Shown here: one piece after another, positions 44,945-54,523 of the stretch
Numbering within the stretch: the stretch's first letter is position 1
How the letters are laid out: every line of letters starts with the position of its first letter
Assembly: GCF_007746795.1 (NCBI RefSeq)
Contig: NZ_CP036343.1
Location: forward strand, 2,278,869 to 2,342,868
Reading direction: 5' to 3'
DNA length: 64,000 nt
Source: Gimesia algae
Lineage (GTDB): Bacteria; Planctomycetota; Planctomycetia; Planctomycetales; Planctomycetaceae
Position numbers and translations under genes: made by a program
The notes under the pieces: model-generated
Seen by the model: the letters and a program-made list of their open reading frames with translations, nothing else
Database searches by the model: none
What the model was told of the DNA's origin: nothing

Positions 44945-46150
44945 TTAGTCTGCAGGTACAATTTTAACGCCGTGTGGCATTACGCGATCAAACGCCAGAT
45001 CATAAAACGATTTTTGTGTCGTCTGTGTCAGAGGACTTTCCCTGAGTATTCTGGCGATTCGCGGTGCTGACTTGCCATCTCCGTAAGGGTTGGTGGCTGT
45101 CTTTCGAAGTTTTTCAAAGTCGGGAGAATATAACGTTTTAAATGCTGTGACTATAGTAGTTTCGTCCGGTGCACAATCAATTACCAGCTTTGACCGAATT
45201 CGCCCTTTCTGCCGATCGCCCAGGTTCACAGTTCCAACGCCAAAACTGGAAGCCTCAATGATTCCACTTGAAGAGTTTCCCACAACAGCATCGACATATT
45301 GCATCAGTGATAAATATCGCAGTTGTCCTAAACTCACATAAGCATGGTAGTGATCACGGTCTTTCTGTACAAAATCGTCAATCATCTGATTAATGACTCT
45401 TCCACTCGTATCAGCGTTTGATTTCGTAAAAATGATGTTTGTGTCTTCCTGCTGCTCCAGCACATTTAATAAGTGCTGCATTTGAGTTTCTGCGGTATCC
45501 GATTCCAGTGTGACCGGATGAAATGTGCACAAAAGGTTACGGTGTTTGAATTTAAAATCCAGACAAACTTCGAGTTCCTCTCGACTAAGCAGATTGAGCC
45601 GAGTGATATTATCTAATCCGATCGCTCCTACGTTAAAAACTCGCGAAGGATCTTCCCCCAACTGGATCACACGCCTGCGGTAATCTTCGGTCGCGGTAAA
45701 ATGCAGATAACTCATTTTTGTGATCGCGTGTCTTAATGCATCATCAAAAGCGCCTTCTGTCACTTCGCCACCGTGTAGATGCGCCACCGGTATACGGCTG
45801 ATATGAGCAGCAGAAACTGCGCTGAAGATTTCGTAACGGTCCCCCAGAACGACAATCAGATCGGGATTCAGTCGGGAATATGCTTCAGAAAAACTGATCA
45901 ATCCCAGCCCCATGGATTTACAGATTCCGACGGAGGAATCCGAACTCATGACGACTTCCACTTTTTCATCGATTTGATAACCGTCTGCTTCGATTTCCTG
46001 ATACGTCAGCCCAAATTCGGGAGAGAGATGAGACCCGGTCACCAGCAATTGCAGGTGGATTTCTGAATCAGCCTGCAGTTCGTCCAACAAAGGACTCAAC
46101 AGACCATAATCTGCTCGCGAACCGGTTATCAGACAGACAGTTTTATTCAT
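44945..46150 (-). CDS. legG: hydrolysing sugar-nucleotide 2-epimerase (LegG/NeuC family)
   Basis: The 401-residue enzyme has LITGSRADYGLLSPLL, VTGSHLSPEFGLTYQEI, VVLGDRYEIFSAVSAAHISR and HLHGGEVTEGAFDDALRHAI, the canonical motifs of NeuC/LegG. It removes the nucleotide and inverts C2, giving a diacetamido-tetradeoxy mannose derivative in the legionaminic route. Its ATGA start overlaps the LegI stop. In NeuC proper the product is ManNAc; the legB, legC and ptmE neighbours favour LegG. Confidence 0.9.
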   Translation of the reverse strand: MNKTVCLITGSRADYGLLSPLLDELQADSEIHLQLLVTGSHLSPEFGLTYQEIEADGYQIDEKVEVVMSSDSSVGICKSMGLGLISFSEAYSRLNPDLIVVLGDRYEIFSAVSAAHISRIPVAHLHGGEVTEGAFDDALRHAITKMSYLHFTATEDYRRRVIQLGEDPSRVFNVGAIGLDNITRLNLLSREELEVCLDFKFKHRNLLCTFHPVTLESDTAETQMQHLLNVLEQQEDTNIIFTKSNADTSGRVINQMIDDFVQKDRDHYHAYVSLGQLRYLSLMQYVDAVVGNSSSGIIEASSFGVGTVNLGDRQKGRIRSKLVIDCAPDETTIVTAFKTLYSPDFEKLRKTATNPYGDGKSAPRIARILRESPLTQTTQKSFYDLAFDRVMPHGVKIVPAD

Positions 46151-47157
46151 AATTCAATGATTTCGTCTTCCTGATAATCACGCCGGGCAATCTGATTCTG
46201 CATCTGATCCCAGAGCATGGGACTGATGCCTGTTCCCGGGCGTTTCACGCAGAGATTTCTCTCAGTAAAAGGCTCACCTTTTTTGATAGGTTCTGCAGCA
46301 ACAATACTTTTGCGGACCACCGGCTTGTTCTTTGCTTCCGAAAGTGAGGGTTTCTTAAGCGGGCTGCCCAGTGACCTTTCTGTATTACGAATACCACGCA
46401 CGAGCATCAGAAGCTCATCAGGCTCCAGGGAGGCAGCATGATCAGGGCCTTCCATATTTTTATCGAGCGTAAAATGCTTCTCTATGACACATGCTCCCAA
46501 AGCAGTGGCGGCGATAGAAACTTCAATCCCCAGTGTATGATCGGAATAACCGACTTTAACTCCCAGAGCATCTCGGATGGTTTGCATCGCTTTGAGATTC
46601 ACATCCTGAATCGGCGTGGGATATTCTGTATTACAATGCAGGACTGTGATGTTGTCGCGTTCGACCCCAGCGGCGATCAGGATATCCAGTGCATCTTCGA
46701 TCTCGCCCAGGTCTGCCATCCCCGTAGAAAGGATCACTCTATGAAATGTCTCTCCCACTTTTTTCAGGTAGGGATAATTGGTAATTTCACCAGAGGGAAC
46801 TTTGATTCTTTCCAGGCCGAGACCTTTCAACAGGTCAATGCTATCCAGATCAAAGGGAGTGGAAATAAACACAATTCCTGCAGCCCGACAATAATCGAAT
46901 AACTCCAGATGCGTTTCCCGATTTATTTCGAGTTTCTTCAGTAGCGTGAACTGGGAATCTTCTTCTCCGTTTCCCATATTGTTTTTCAGCTGATATTCTG
47001 CTTGAGGCGCAGACTTACAGACCAGTTTTTCCGTTTTGAATGTCTGGAATTTAATCGCATCCGCCCCGGCTTCCACGGCCGCGTCGATCATTTTTTTAGC
47101 TGTTTCCACACTCCCGTTATGATTCACACCTGCTTCTGCGATGACAAATACACTCAT
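46147..47157 (-). CDS. legI: N-acetylneuraminate/legionaminate synthase
   Basis: The 336-residue enzyme condenses the hexosamine with phosphoenolpyruvate to form the nonulosonic acid. FVIAEAGVNHNGSVETAKKM, ADAIKFQTFKTEKLV and LSTGMADLGEIEDAL form the TIM barrel, with the metal and PEP residues of the NeuB family. The last 60 residues are the SAF (antifreeze-like) domain (KKGEPFTERNLCVKRPGTGI). Its start and stop both overlap neighbours by four bases, so it is tightly coupled with the NeuD-like and LegG genes. Confidence 0.9.
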   Translation of the reverse strand: MSVFVIAEAGVNHNGSVETAKKMIDAAVEAGADAIKFQTFKTEKLVCKSAPQAEYQLKNNMGNGEEDSQFTLLKKLEINRETHLELFDYCRAAGIVFISTPFDLDSIDLLKGLGLERIKVPSGEITNYPYLKKVGETFHRVILSTGMADLGEIEDALDILIAAGVERDNITVLHCNTEYPTPIQDVNLKAMQTIRDALGVKVGYSDHTLGIEVSIAATALGACVIEKHFTLDKNMEGPDHAASLEPDELLMLVRGIRNTERSLGSPLKKPSLSEAKNKPVVRKSIVAAEPIKKGEPFTERNLCVKRPGTGISPMLWDQMQNQIARRDYQEDEIIEL

Positions 47158-47792
47158 TTCGCTGGCACTCCTTTGACTAAGGCACCGTCCCTGACATCCC
47201 GCGTCACAACAGCGCCTGCTGCAATGACTGCATTTTTTCCAATTTTTACACCTTGAATCACAACTGATCCTGCCCCCAGAAATGCATTCTCACCAACTGA
47301 TACGCCGCCACACAAAATCACTCCCGGTGCCAGAAACGAATGCTTGCTGATCTTGCAATCATGATCGATCCGGCTTCCGGTATTCACGACAACTCCCTCC
47401 CCAATTATTGTATCTGTTTGGACAATCGCCCCGGCCATAACTTGTACCCCCTCACACAAAGTGACATCTGACGCCAGGAATGCCCGGGGGTGAATCAGCG
47501 CCGGTTGCTGGAATCCCAGATCCCGACACTGGTTGAATAATTTTTCCCTTAACTGATTCGAATGCACACTACCGATGGCAACAGCAGCATGTTTCACTCC
47601 CTGCTCTTGAATCCCTACCAGCCCCGCATCCGATCCTAGAACTTTGATTCCTTTGATGTGGTGTCCGATGACAAGATCCGGGTCCAGAATTCCGATCACT
47701 TGAAATGATTCTCCCTGCAGAATCAGATCGATCAGCACCTTAGCGTGACCCCCACCTCCTAACAGAATGATGGATTCCCGGGAATGATTCAT
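47154..47792 (-). CDS. NeuD/PglD-type sugar acetyltransferase
   Basis: The 212-residue product has an N-terminal sugar-nucleotide binding part (IILLGGGGHAKVLIDLI) and a left-handed beta helix with hexapeptide repeats (VVNTGSRIDHDCKISKHSFL, then GVILCGGVSVGENAFLGAGS). The His in IDHDC is the likely catalytic base. In this gene order it probably N-acetylates the 4-amino sugar made by LegC (the LegH step), though O-acetylation of the finished sugar is possible. It overlaps legI and legC by four bases each. Confidence 0.83.
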   Translation of the reverse strand: MNHSRESIILLGGGGHAKVLIDLILQGESFQVIGILDPDLVIGHHIKGIKVLGSDAGLVGIQEQGVKHAAVAIGSVHSNQLREKLFNQCRDLGFQQPALIHPRAFLASDVTLCEGVQVMAGAIVQTDTIIGEGVVVNTGSRIDHDCKISKHSFLAPGVILCGGVSVGENAFLGAGSVVIQGVKIGKNAVIAAGAVVTRDVRDGALVKGVPAK

Positions 47793-48949
47793 GACTGATC
47801 AAAATAGGTTTGAATGCACTTTACTACAAACCTGATTTCCTCCTCAGTCAGCTGCACACTCGATGGAATTGAAATGCAGTGTCCAAATACTGCTTCTGTT
47901 TCTTCGAGCCGATAAGACTGACAGTCCTCGTACATCGGTAAAGTATGCATGAGTTTCCATGCTGGTCTGACCTGGATATTCTCAGAAATCAGATAGTCCA
48001 TGAGTGGTTTTCGGTCCGCAGCTGGAACCAGTAATGTACACAGCCAGAAATTGCTTTTTGCCCAGGGTTCTTCCCAGGCAAGATTAACCTGTGGAATTTC
48101 AGCTAATAGTTGCCTGTAAAGTTCTGCGTTCTTCCGTTTGATTTCCAGAAAGGAATCCAGTTGCTCCAACTGAGCCACTCCCAAAGCCGCCTGAATATTT
48201 GTCAGTCGATAATTATAACCCACTTCATTGTGTTCATACTCAAAGGGTTTGCTGTTGGCCTGTGTACTGAGATGACGGATGTGTCGTGCCAGAGGCTCCT
48301 GGTTTGTTGTCACCATGCCTCCCCCACCACAAGTAATAATCTTATTGCCATTAAATGAAAAGCAGCCGACCGTAGCCAGCGCCCCGGTCTTCTTTCCTCG
48401 ATATTCAGAGCCGAGACTTTCAGAAGCGTCTTCAATGACGGGTAGCTGGTATCTGTCTGCAATTGCAACCAGTGATGACATATCCACGGGATGTCCGAAG
48501 ACATGGACAGGTAAGATTGCCTTGATGTAGCGACCCGTCTGTTTATTTTTCAGCCCCGATTGATCTGTAATGCATTCCTGTTCCAGAAATTCCTGCACTT
48601 TCTGAACATCAAGGTTCATTGTTTTCGATTCAGATCCAACAAATACAGGATTCGCCCCGCAGTATCGAATCGCATTCACAGGTGCAACAAATGTAAAAGC
48701 GGGAACAATAACTTCATCACCAGGCTGTACTCCACACGCCAGCAGACTGAGATGCAAGGCAGCAGTACCATTGACAGTAGCGATACCGAATTCCGTTCCC
48801 ACATATTCACTGATCCGCTGCTCGAACCTGTCAACGTAAGAACCAACAGAGGAAACCCACCCCGAGTCGAGGCAGTCCTTAAGATAGCTCCATTCATTCC
48901 CGGCAAGGTGCGGAATGGATAACGGAATGAGTTCGCGCATGGTTTGCAT
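47789..48949 (-). CDS. legC: LegC-type PLP aminotransferase
   Basis: The 386-residue protein belongs to the DegT/DnrJ/EryC1/StrS sugar aminotransferases. LSIPHLAGNEWSYLKDCLDS, then GWVSSVGSYVDRFE, opens the protein in the way typical of the LegC subgroup. IEDASESLGSEYRGKKTG and FSFNGNKIITCGGGGMV contain the PLP Asp and Lys. It puts an amino group on C4 of the 4-keto sugar from LegB. It is 36 bp from the cytidylyltransferase gene. A second in-frame ATG lies three codons in. Confidence 0.88.
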   Translation of the reverse strand: MQTMRELIPLSIPHLAGNEWSYLKDCLDSGWVSSVGSYVDRFEQRISEYVGTEFGIATVNGTAALHLSLLACGVQPGDEVIVPAFTFVAPVNAIRYCGANPVFVGSESKTMNLDVQKVQEFLEQECITDQSGLKNKQTGRYIKAILPVHVFGHPVDMSSLVAIADRYQLPVIEDASESLGSEYRGKKTGALATVGCFSFNGNKIITCGGGGMVTTNQEPLARHIRHLSTQANSKPFEYEHNEVGYNYRLTNIQAALGVAQLEQLDSFLEIKRKNAELYRQLLAEIPQVNLAWEEPWAKSNFWLCTLLVPAADRKPLMDYLISENIQVRPAWKLMHTLPMYEDCQSYRLEETEAVFGHCISIPSSVQLTEEEIRFVVKCIQTYFDQS

Positions 48950-48985
48950 AATTCAGTTAGAATCCCGCTGAGTTGCTCTCTGTTT

Positions 48986-49714
48986 TCAAGCAGCTGTTCG
49001 TTTTGACGTCATATTGATTTGATTTTCCATCAACAGACTGGCAACCAGAAATTCCCATTCAGTATCTATTTCCCAAGACCGTTCTTCTGGCATTTTATAT
49101 CCATACGTTTCTCCCTGTGGACGAAACGTTTTCGTTGACCTGAAATCTTCGGTCCGCAGCACATACAATGCGCCATTGAATGCATAGACCTCCGGTAAGA
49201 GCTGCCTGCGCAGTGCAGACTCTTCCTGCTGAGGTGTCAGTTCCACCAGTAGTCCTGCTTCCGTCATCAACCGTAAACAGACGGGATGACTGGGAGCTTC
49301 CATCATTCCAATGACTGCTTTGGCATTTTTTTCTCTGGCAAACCGAATGGAACCATCAATATCTTCAGCAATCCGGAACGGTGAGGTTGGCTGCAGCATT
49401 GTGATATATTCGGACTCATACTGCTCATGTTCTATCAGCCAGTCAATGGCATGTAGCACTACATCAGTATGACTTGAAGCATCCAGAGACAGTTTCAGAG
49501 GTCTGAGAAAAGGAACTTCTGCACCATACTGCCGGGAAATTGATGCGATATCTTTGTCATCAGTGGAAACAATCACCCGATCCAGTTCCCGGCTCTCAAG
49601 TGCTGCTTCAATTGTCCAGGCAATCAGAGGTTTCCCAGCCAGGACTTTGATATTTTTCCGAGGCACCCCTTTTGAACCACCTCGCGCAGTAATTAATCCA
49701 ATCGCGCCGGCCAT
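48986..49714 (-). CDS. legF: CMP-nonulosonate cytidylyltransferase (LegF/NeuA family)
   Basis: The 242-residue enzyme has GLITARGGSKGVPRKNIKVL near the start, the CTP-binding loop of acylneuraminate cytidylyltransferases. LAGKPLIAWTIEAALES, VIVSTDDKDIA and TMLQPTSPFRIAEDIDG follow. It activates the nonulosonic acid as its CMP derivative for transfer. It is the first gene of the leg series, so the promoter should lie between it and the O-antigen ligase gene, where dispersed repeat copy B is found. Confidence 0.88.
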   Translation of the reverse strand: MAGAIGLITARGGSKGVPRKNIKVLAGKPLIAWTIEAALESRELDRVIVSTDDKDIASISRQYGAEVPFLRPLKLSLDASSHTDVVLHAIDWLIEHEQYESEYITMLQPTSPFRIAEDIDGSIRFAREKNAKAVIGMMEAPSHPVCLRLMTEAGLLVELTPQQEESALRRQLLPEVYAFNGALYVLRTEDFRSTKTFRPQGETYGYKMPEERSWEIDTEWEFLVASLLMENQINMTSKRTAA

Positions 49715-49883
49715 CCCTGGCCCCCTTCCTCATTATTACCTGATCATCAGTTTCTCAAGAACAAACTCTCTGCTCCCGGAATCATAATCGTTGATCAAAA
49801 TAAAGGAGCATGGGCCGGATCATATTTCAACCGGTTTTTTGTGTAAAGGTGGAATCAGATGCCGGGCTGGGAGCGATCAGAAT

Positions 49884-49967
49884 GGTCCCAGATTTACTGC
49901 AGCGTCTCCAGGGGAATTTGGACCGAGTACAATAATACCAAAGACGTAATGGTTAAATGTGATGCGA
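49884..49967 (+). repeat. dispersed repeat, copy B
   Basis: It reads TGGTCCCAGATTTACTG, AGCGTCTCCAGGGGAA, TTTGGACCGAGTACAATA and AAGACGTAATGGTTAAATG. The CGTCT and AGACG arms remain complementary although the bases between have changed. It lies between the legF start and the O-antigen ligase stop. Confidence 0.7.
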
Positions 49968-49973
49968 TTAAGA

Positions 49974-51320
49974 TTAAGCCGCTTCACGGGCAGGCTCTTC
50001 CTGAGACTGGTGATTCGCCATGGATTTCAGAAGATCTTCCTGCTGAGTCGTTTTGATTCCAGTCACCCCTCCCGCCAAAGTCAACCCGACCAGATAGCCA
50101 AACAGACATCCTTCGGTGGTGTCCAGCATCAGGGAATTCACCATACAGACAAGCAGATAAACAGCAAGGACAGCCTGCCCCAACGACTGGTCGATCCCCA
50201 TGAGCCCACGCGTCGTTTGCCAGCTGACCCAGAAGAAACATAAAAAGAGGCCCACACCAATAATTCCATTTTGGACCAGAAGCATCACATATTCATTGTG
50301 TGGATTCTCAGTAACGAGCTGCCCTTTCTGCTCCATCAGCTCACGATATTTCATGGCAAAACTGCCGACACCTGACCCCATGAATGGGCTTGATTTGGCA
50401 ATCTGAAGACCGTTCTCATAAAACTCGAGTCGCAGGTCAACGGAACTCCGACTTTTGTTTGAAACGCGATATTCTTTTATTTCTTTTACTACTTGATCGA
50501 TCCGATTTTGAAATCGTTCTGAATGGTGATATGTGACAAGACTAATCAGTCCGACACAGGCAGTAGCAGGTAGAATGCCTTTCACACCCAGCTTCTGATA
50601 CATGAGCAGGCCAATCAGAATCCCCAATGCCACATAACCGGAGCGTCCAGGGACAATTGCCAGAACATTATAGGTTGCGATGACAGCAACCAGAGCATAA
50701 GGCCAGCGCCTGGCAGGGTGTTCCAGAAATTTCCAGATGGCAAGGTAAACCAAAAATGACATCAGGATATTTTGTGTAATCCGATTCTTGAAGATCGCGT
50801 GATCCATGAGCCGCAAAGAACCTTCAATCGGAAATATCCAACAGGTCATCGAAGCAATCAAAGTGACTAGCATTGCCAGCTCAAACATCTGAATTCCACG
50901 CCACCGCGCGCGCGGGTTGATAAAAAACGTCAGGTAGATTGGCATCATCAGAAACTGGCGGTACTTGAATAAATTTCTGGATGCAAGGGATAATGCTTCA
51001 GGCGTGTATAACAGACTACAGGTAAGACAGCAGAAAAAAATCAGCGATATCGTGACGACCCGGTATTTTTTAATACAGTCAAATGTAACTCGATATTGTC
51101 CGGAAAGTCCCCAGCAGATAAAAATCCCCAGATTACAGACAGAAGTCAGACTGGTTGAGACCGGAATTGCAAATCCAGTAAGAATCGCCAGCAATACTCC
51201 CACCTGAAATGCCAGGTTCTGAAATCGAGATCGATTAAGATACCCGAAATCTCCTGAATCATTTTGGTTTGAGTTGCCCTCAAAAATGTGCATTAGATCC
51301 ATTCCAGTATAAAGAGGCAT
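49974..51320 (-). CDS. O-antigen ligase/polymerase family membrane protein
   Basis: The 448-residue protein has ten or more membrane helices and a large loop before the last ones holding SPFMGSGVGSFAMKYRELME and VTENPHNEYVMLLVQNGIIG, which is the Wzy_C (RfaL/WaaL, Wzy) signature with its conserved His. It would join or polymerise the lipid-linked glycan on the outer face of the cytoplasmic membrane. GAGG stands before the first ATG at 51320. Ligase and polymerase cannot be told apart from sequence alone. Confidence 0.83.
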   Translation of the reverse strand: MPLYTGMDLMHIFEGNSNQNDSGDFGYLNRSRFQNLAFQVGVLLAILTGFAIPVSTSLTSVCNLGIFICWGLSGQYRVTFDCIKKYRVVTISLIFFCCLTCSLLYTPEALSLASRNLFKYRQFLMMPIYLTFFINPRARWRGIQMFELAMLVTLIASMTCWIFPIEGSLRLMDHAIFKNRITQNILMSFLVYLAIWKFLEHPARRWPYALVAVIATYNVLAIVPGRSGYVALGILIGLLMYQKLGVKGILPATACVGLISLVTYHHSERFQNRIDQVVKEIKEYRVSNKSRSSVDLRLEFYENGLQIAKSSPFMGSGVGSFAMKYRELMEQKGQLVTENPHNEYVMLLVQNGIIGVGLFLCFFWVSWQTTRGLMGIDQSLGQAVLAVYLLVCMVNSLMLDTTEGCLFGYLVGLTLAGGVTGIKTTQQEDLLKSMANHQSQEEPAREAA

Positions 51321-51580
51321 TTTACCTCGGAGTCAAACCATCAGAGGTGAGAGTTCAATGTTCTCTCCCTGTCCCCTTGTGATTCAGACATTAATTCAGG
51401 TTTTCAATAGCATGAATTCTGTTCCATTGCGATACTAGTTTCACATTCGTAATCTGGTGTTACTCACGATTTGAGTTTGATGTAGTCAGAATGAGTGAAC
51501 ACCCAAAACGTTGATCGCATGACTGTCTCCAATTTCACAGAAGTCATTACACAAAAGAAATTTACATCATAATCAGCGTT

Positions 51581-52270
51581 TCAATTACTACCGTCACATG
51601 AGATCACTTTCTGTAGAGTTTGACATACGATTTTAAAATCGAGTCCAAGACTGCATTGCTCTACATAATTTAGATCAAATGTGATCACCTCTTTCTGAGA
51701 CAAAGCACTGCGTCCAGAAACCTGAGCCAGCCCCGAAATCCCTGGCCGAACACTGGACCGAATGACCCGGTTTGCAGTTGATGCATCTTTCAGTTCAAAT
51801 CCGATGTAAGGTCGAGGTCCAATCAAACTCATTTCCCCGCGAAATATATTTATCAACTGAGGCAGTTCATCCAGACTGGTTTTGCGGATCAGCTTTCCAA
51901 CCGCAGTAATGCGGGAATCATTGGCTTTCGTAAATTGAGATCCTGTTTTTTCAGATCCTGATCGCATCGAACGAAATTTCAGAATCATGAAAGGTTTTTC
52001 ATTCACTCCCAGCCGTTTCTGTCTGAAAAAGACTGGTCCTGGAGATGTGAGCTTGATCAGGCCGGCAATCAGTAGAAACAGGGGAGACAAAATCACCAAA
52101 GCCAGACTGCTAAACAGCAGATCAAGAGGACGCTTCAGAAAATACCCTGTTTTGGTTTCAGCCTCTGGCACTTTTTGGTGTTGAGCCATCAGTTGAGGAT
52201 CAAAATGTGGCCCCCCCTGACTGACATTGAGTTTTTCAGCCGATTGTTGTGACAGTTTAAAATCGTCCAT
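51581..52270 (-). CDS. short polyprenyl-phosphate glycosyl-1-phosphate transferase
   Basis: The product of about 229 residues has one hydrophobic segment (FSSLALVILSPLFLLIAGLI) followed by PGPVFFRQKRLGVNEKPFMI and LKFRSMRSG. KTSLDELPQLINIFRGEMSL, then IGPRP, comes later. This is the catalytic core of the PglC/WcaJ/WbaP sugar transferases, which start glycan assembly on undecaprenyl phosphate. The long N-terminal membrane domain of WcaJ types is absent, so it is of the small single-anchor kind. A GTG at 52279 is an alternative start. Confidence 0.88.
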   Translation of the reverse strand: MDDFKLSQQSAEKLNVSQGGPHFDPQLMAQHQKVPEAETKTGYFLKRPLDLLFSSLALVILSPLFLLIAGLIKLTSPGPVFFRQKRLGVNEKPFMILKFRSMRSGSEKTGSQFTKANDSRITAVGKLIRKTSLDELPQLINIFRGEMSLIGPRPYIGFELKDASTANRVIRSSVRPGISGLAQVSGRSALSQKEVITFDLNYVEQCSLGLDFKIVCQTLQKVISCDGSN

Positions 52271-52310
52271 GATTTTCACTTATCCAGGTTTGTGATAACA
52301 ATTGCGATGT

Positions 52311-54149
52311 TCAGGCGGCAACAGAAGAGCCGGTTCCCAGTTCGACGGAGCTGTAGACCCCCAGTTCTGCATAGGTTGGTGCATGGTCAAACGTCTGATC
52401 AATAAAAGTACGTTGCCAGAGCTCCAAAGCCAGCAGCGCCCGAATGGCACGTGTATGGTTGACCTTTTCAGTCTGATGCTCGCTGATCATTTGCCGGACC
52501 CGTTCCGGCTGGAACATTCTTCGTTCCAGTGATCGCTCTGAGAGCAGAACTTCATTGACAAACGGGGATAATTCACGTTTAAACCATTCTCCGATTGGTA
52601 CCGTAAACATCTGTTTTTTACGATAAATAATCTTCTCGGGTAGAATTGATTCGCAGGCTTTCTTAAGAATCGATTTCGTTACACCATTCCTCAATTTCAG
52701 GGAGCCAGGTATGCGAAACGCCAGATCGACCATGCGATAATCCAGATAAGGCGCACGTGGCTCCAGAGAAACAGCCATTGCCATTTTATCGGGTTTCACC
52801 AGGTTGTTACCGGGCAGTAACATCCGGGTATCCAAGGCCAGTGCCTGGTTGATGGGATCCAGATGGCGGAATTCCTGTAAATGAGAACGGGCGAAATGGC
52901 TTGCATCTCCCCCTGCCAACTGCTGTCTGGCAGATGATGAATAGAGTTTTAGCTTATCAGCAGGTTGCAACAGGCTGATCGCACTGATGTAGGCCGCTTC
53001 AATTTGCTCGCGGGGAAGCGTGAGATCCTGCTTCGCAAAAAAGTTCCGATGGACGTCGTAGCCGGCAAACAGCTCATCTCCTCCATCCCCGGTCAGAACG
53101 ACTTTGACTGCTTTTCGCGCCAGTTGACTTACCCGGTAAGTGGGCATGAATGAGACATCCCCATGGGGCTGATCATTGTGATATAAAGTTAAGGGCCAGC
53201 TTGATGTTAAATTTGGACTCACGATATCACAGGTATGCCGGGCCCGAAATAAATCTGCCAGCTCTTGAGCATAAAGTGATTCATCAAATCGAGGATCATC
53301 AAAGCCGATACAAAATGTCTGCACGGGATGAGGCAGTTCCTGACTCATTAGAGAAACCACAGAAGAACTGTCGATTCCTCCCGACAGAAAGGCACCTACA
53401 GGCACATCGGCGCGAAGTCGAATATTGACCGCAGCCCGCAGTGTTTCAATGATTTCTTCTGACCAGGCTGACTCCGATCGACATTCCACTGGTTTTTCTG
53501 CCAGATTCCACCAGCGTCTGACTTCGGTTCCCTCTCGAGTTACCTTGAGCAGATGCCCCGGCATTAAATGGGTAATATTTTGATACAGAGTGATGGGAGG
53601 AGGCACAAAATTGTACGTGAGATACGCATCGAAGCCTTCCCAGTTCATCTCTGCTTTCACACCCATCGCAAACAGAGACTTGATTTCGGAAGCGAACAGC
53701 AGACGTGTTCCATCATCATGCAAATACAGCGGCTTCTGGCCGATTCGATCACGGTACAACAGGAGACACTGTTTTCGCCGATCAAGAATTGCAATCGCAA
53801 ACATACCATTCAGCTGTTTAACGAACTCTTCCCCATCGCGTTCATATAGTCGAAGAATGACTTCGGTATCACAACCGGTGCGGCAATTCAGGGTTTTTGC
53901 CAGTTCCTGAAAGTTATAAATTTCCCCATTCTGAACGACAATGATCTGCCCGTCATCAGAAAACATGGGTTGATGGCCACCTGCCAGATCAAGGATTGAG
54001 AGACGCTGATTTCCCACCAGCATTCCGTCCGCTTCGAAGATACCCCGATCATCTGGCCCCCGGTGAACCATGCGTTCGCAAGCTCGCTCGGCCAGCTCTG
54101 TTCCAAACGGCCGCTGTTCGCGATCATATCCGCCAATAATCCCACACAT
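52311..54149 (-). CDS. asnB: asparagine synthase (glutamine-hydrolysing)
   Basis: The 612-residue enzyme starts MCGIIGGYDREQRPFG, so Cys2 becomes the N-terminal nucleophile of the glutaminase domain. GAFLSGGIDSSSVVSLM is the PP-loop of the synthetase domain and VLTGDGGDELFAGYDVHRNF its partner motif. Members inside glycan loci often amidate uronic or other sugar acids and not aspartate, which would fit the uronate genes nearby. An in-frame extension to 54197 is ignored, since it would bury the catalytic Cys. Confidence 0.9.
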   Translation of the reverse strand: MCGIIGGYDREQRPFGTELAERACERMVHRGPDDRGIFEADGMLVGNQRLSILDLAGGHQPMFSDDGQIIVVQNGEIYNFQELAKTLNCRTGCDTEVILRLYERDGEEFVKQLNGMFAIAILDRRKQCLLLYRDRIGQKPLYLHDDGTRLLFASEIKSLFAMGVKAEMNWEGFDAYLTYNFVPPPITLYQNITHLMPGHLLKVTREGTEVRRWWNLAEKPVECRSESAWSEEIIETLRAAVNIRLRADVPVGAFLSGGIDSSSVVSLMSQELPHPVQTFCIGFDDPRFDESLYAQELADLFRARHTCDIVSPNLTSSWPLTLYHNDQPHGDVSFMPTYRVSQLARKAVKVVLTGDGGDELFAGYDVHRNFFAKQDLTLPREQIEAAYISAISLLQPADKLKLYSSSARQQLAGGDASHFARSHLQEFRHLDPINQALALDTRMLLPGNNLVKPDKMAMAVSLEPRAPYLDYRMVDLAFRIPGSLKLRNGVTKSILKKACESILPEKIIYRKKQMFTVPIGEWFKRELSPFVNEVLLSERSLERRMFQPERVRQMISEHQTEKVNHTRAIRALLALELWQRTFIDQTFDHAPTYAELGVYSSVELGTGSSVAA

Positions 54150-54523
54150 TACGATTCCTTCCGTCAGATTTGAACAACCCTGTTCAGCTTGCTGCAACTG
54201 TTCTCAGTTATGAAGCGGCCATCCGCGTCACTTCCCCCCTCTACAGAGGCAGCCATCAATCTGTGGTATTTAGATTCATATATCTATTGAAGTTACGTAT
54301 TTTGAATATTCTGGTCATTTAAAGGAAGAGCAATTTCAGATTTACTCTCTGGGAAATGCGATGGTTAAGCAAAATATCGCACAGCAAAGCCACCTGTGCG
54401 ACCAAAACCCCCTCTTCTCCACCTGACGACTGTCTCAGCTGACAGCGTTTTCATCTTGACAGAATCTGCAATTTCTCAGTTAATTCAAGCCATTTCATCG
54501 AAAAACAGAACATATTAATTGAC
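54150..54523. other. 374-bp divergent intergenic region
   Basis: It separates asnB from the GT-B-like gene. TTGACA at 54456 with TTAATT 18 bases further on is a weak rightward promoter candidate. Nothing else could be named. Confidence 0.3.
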
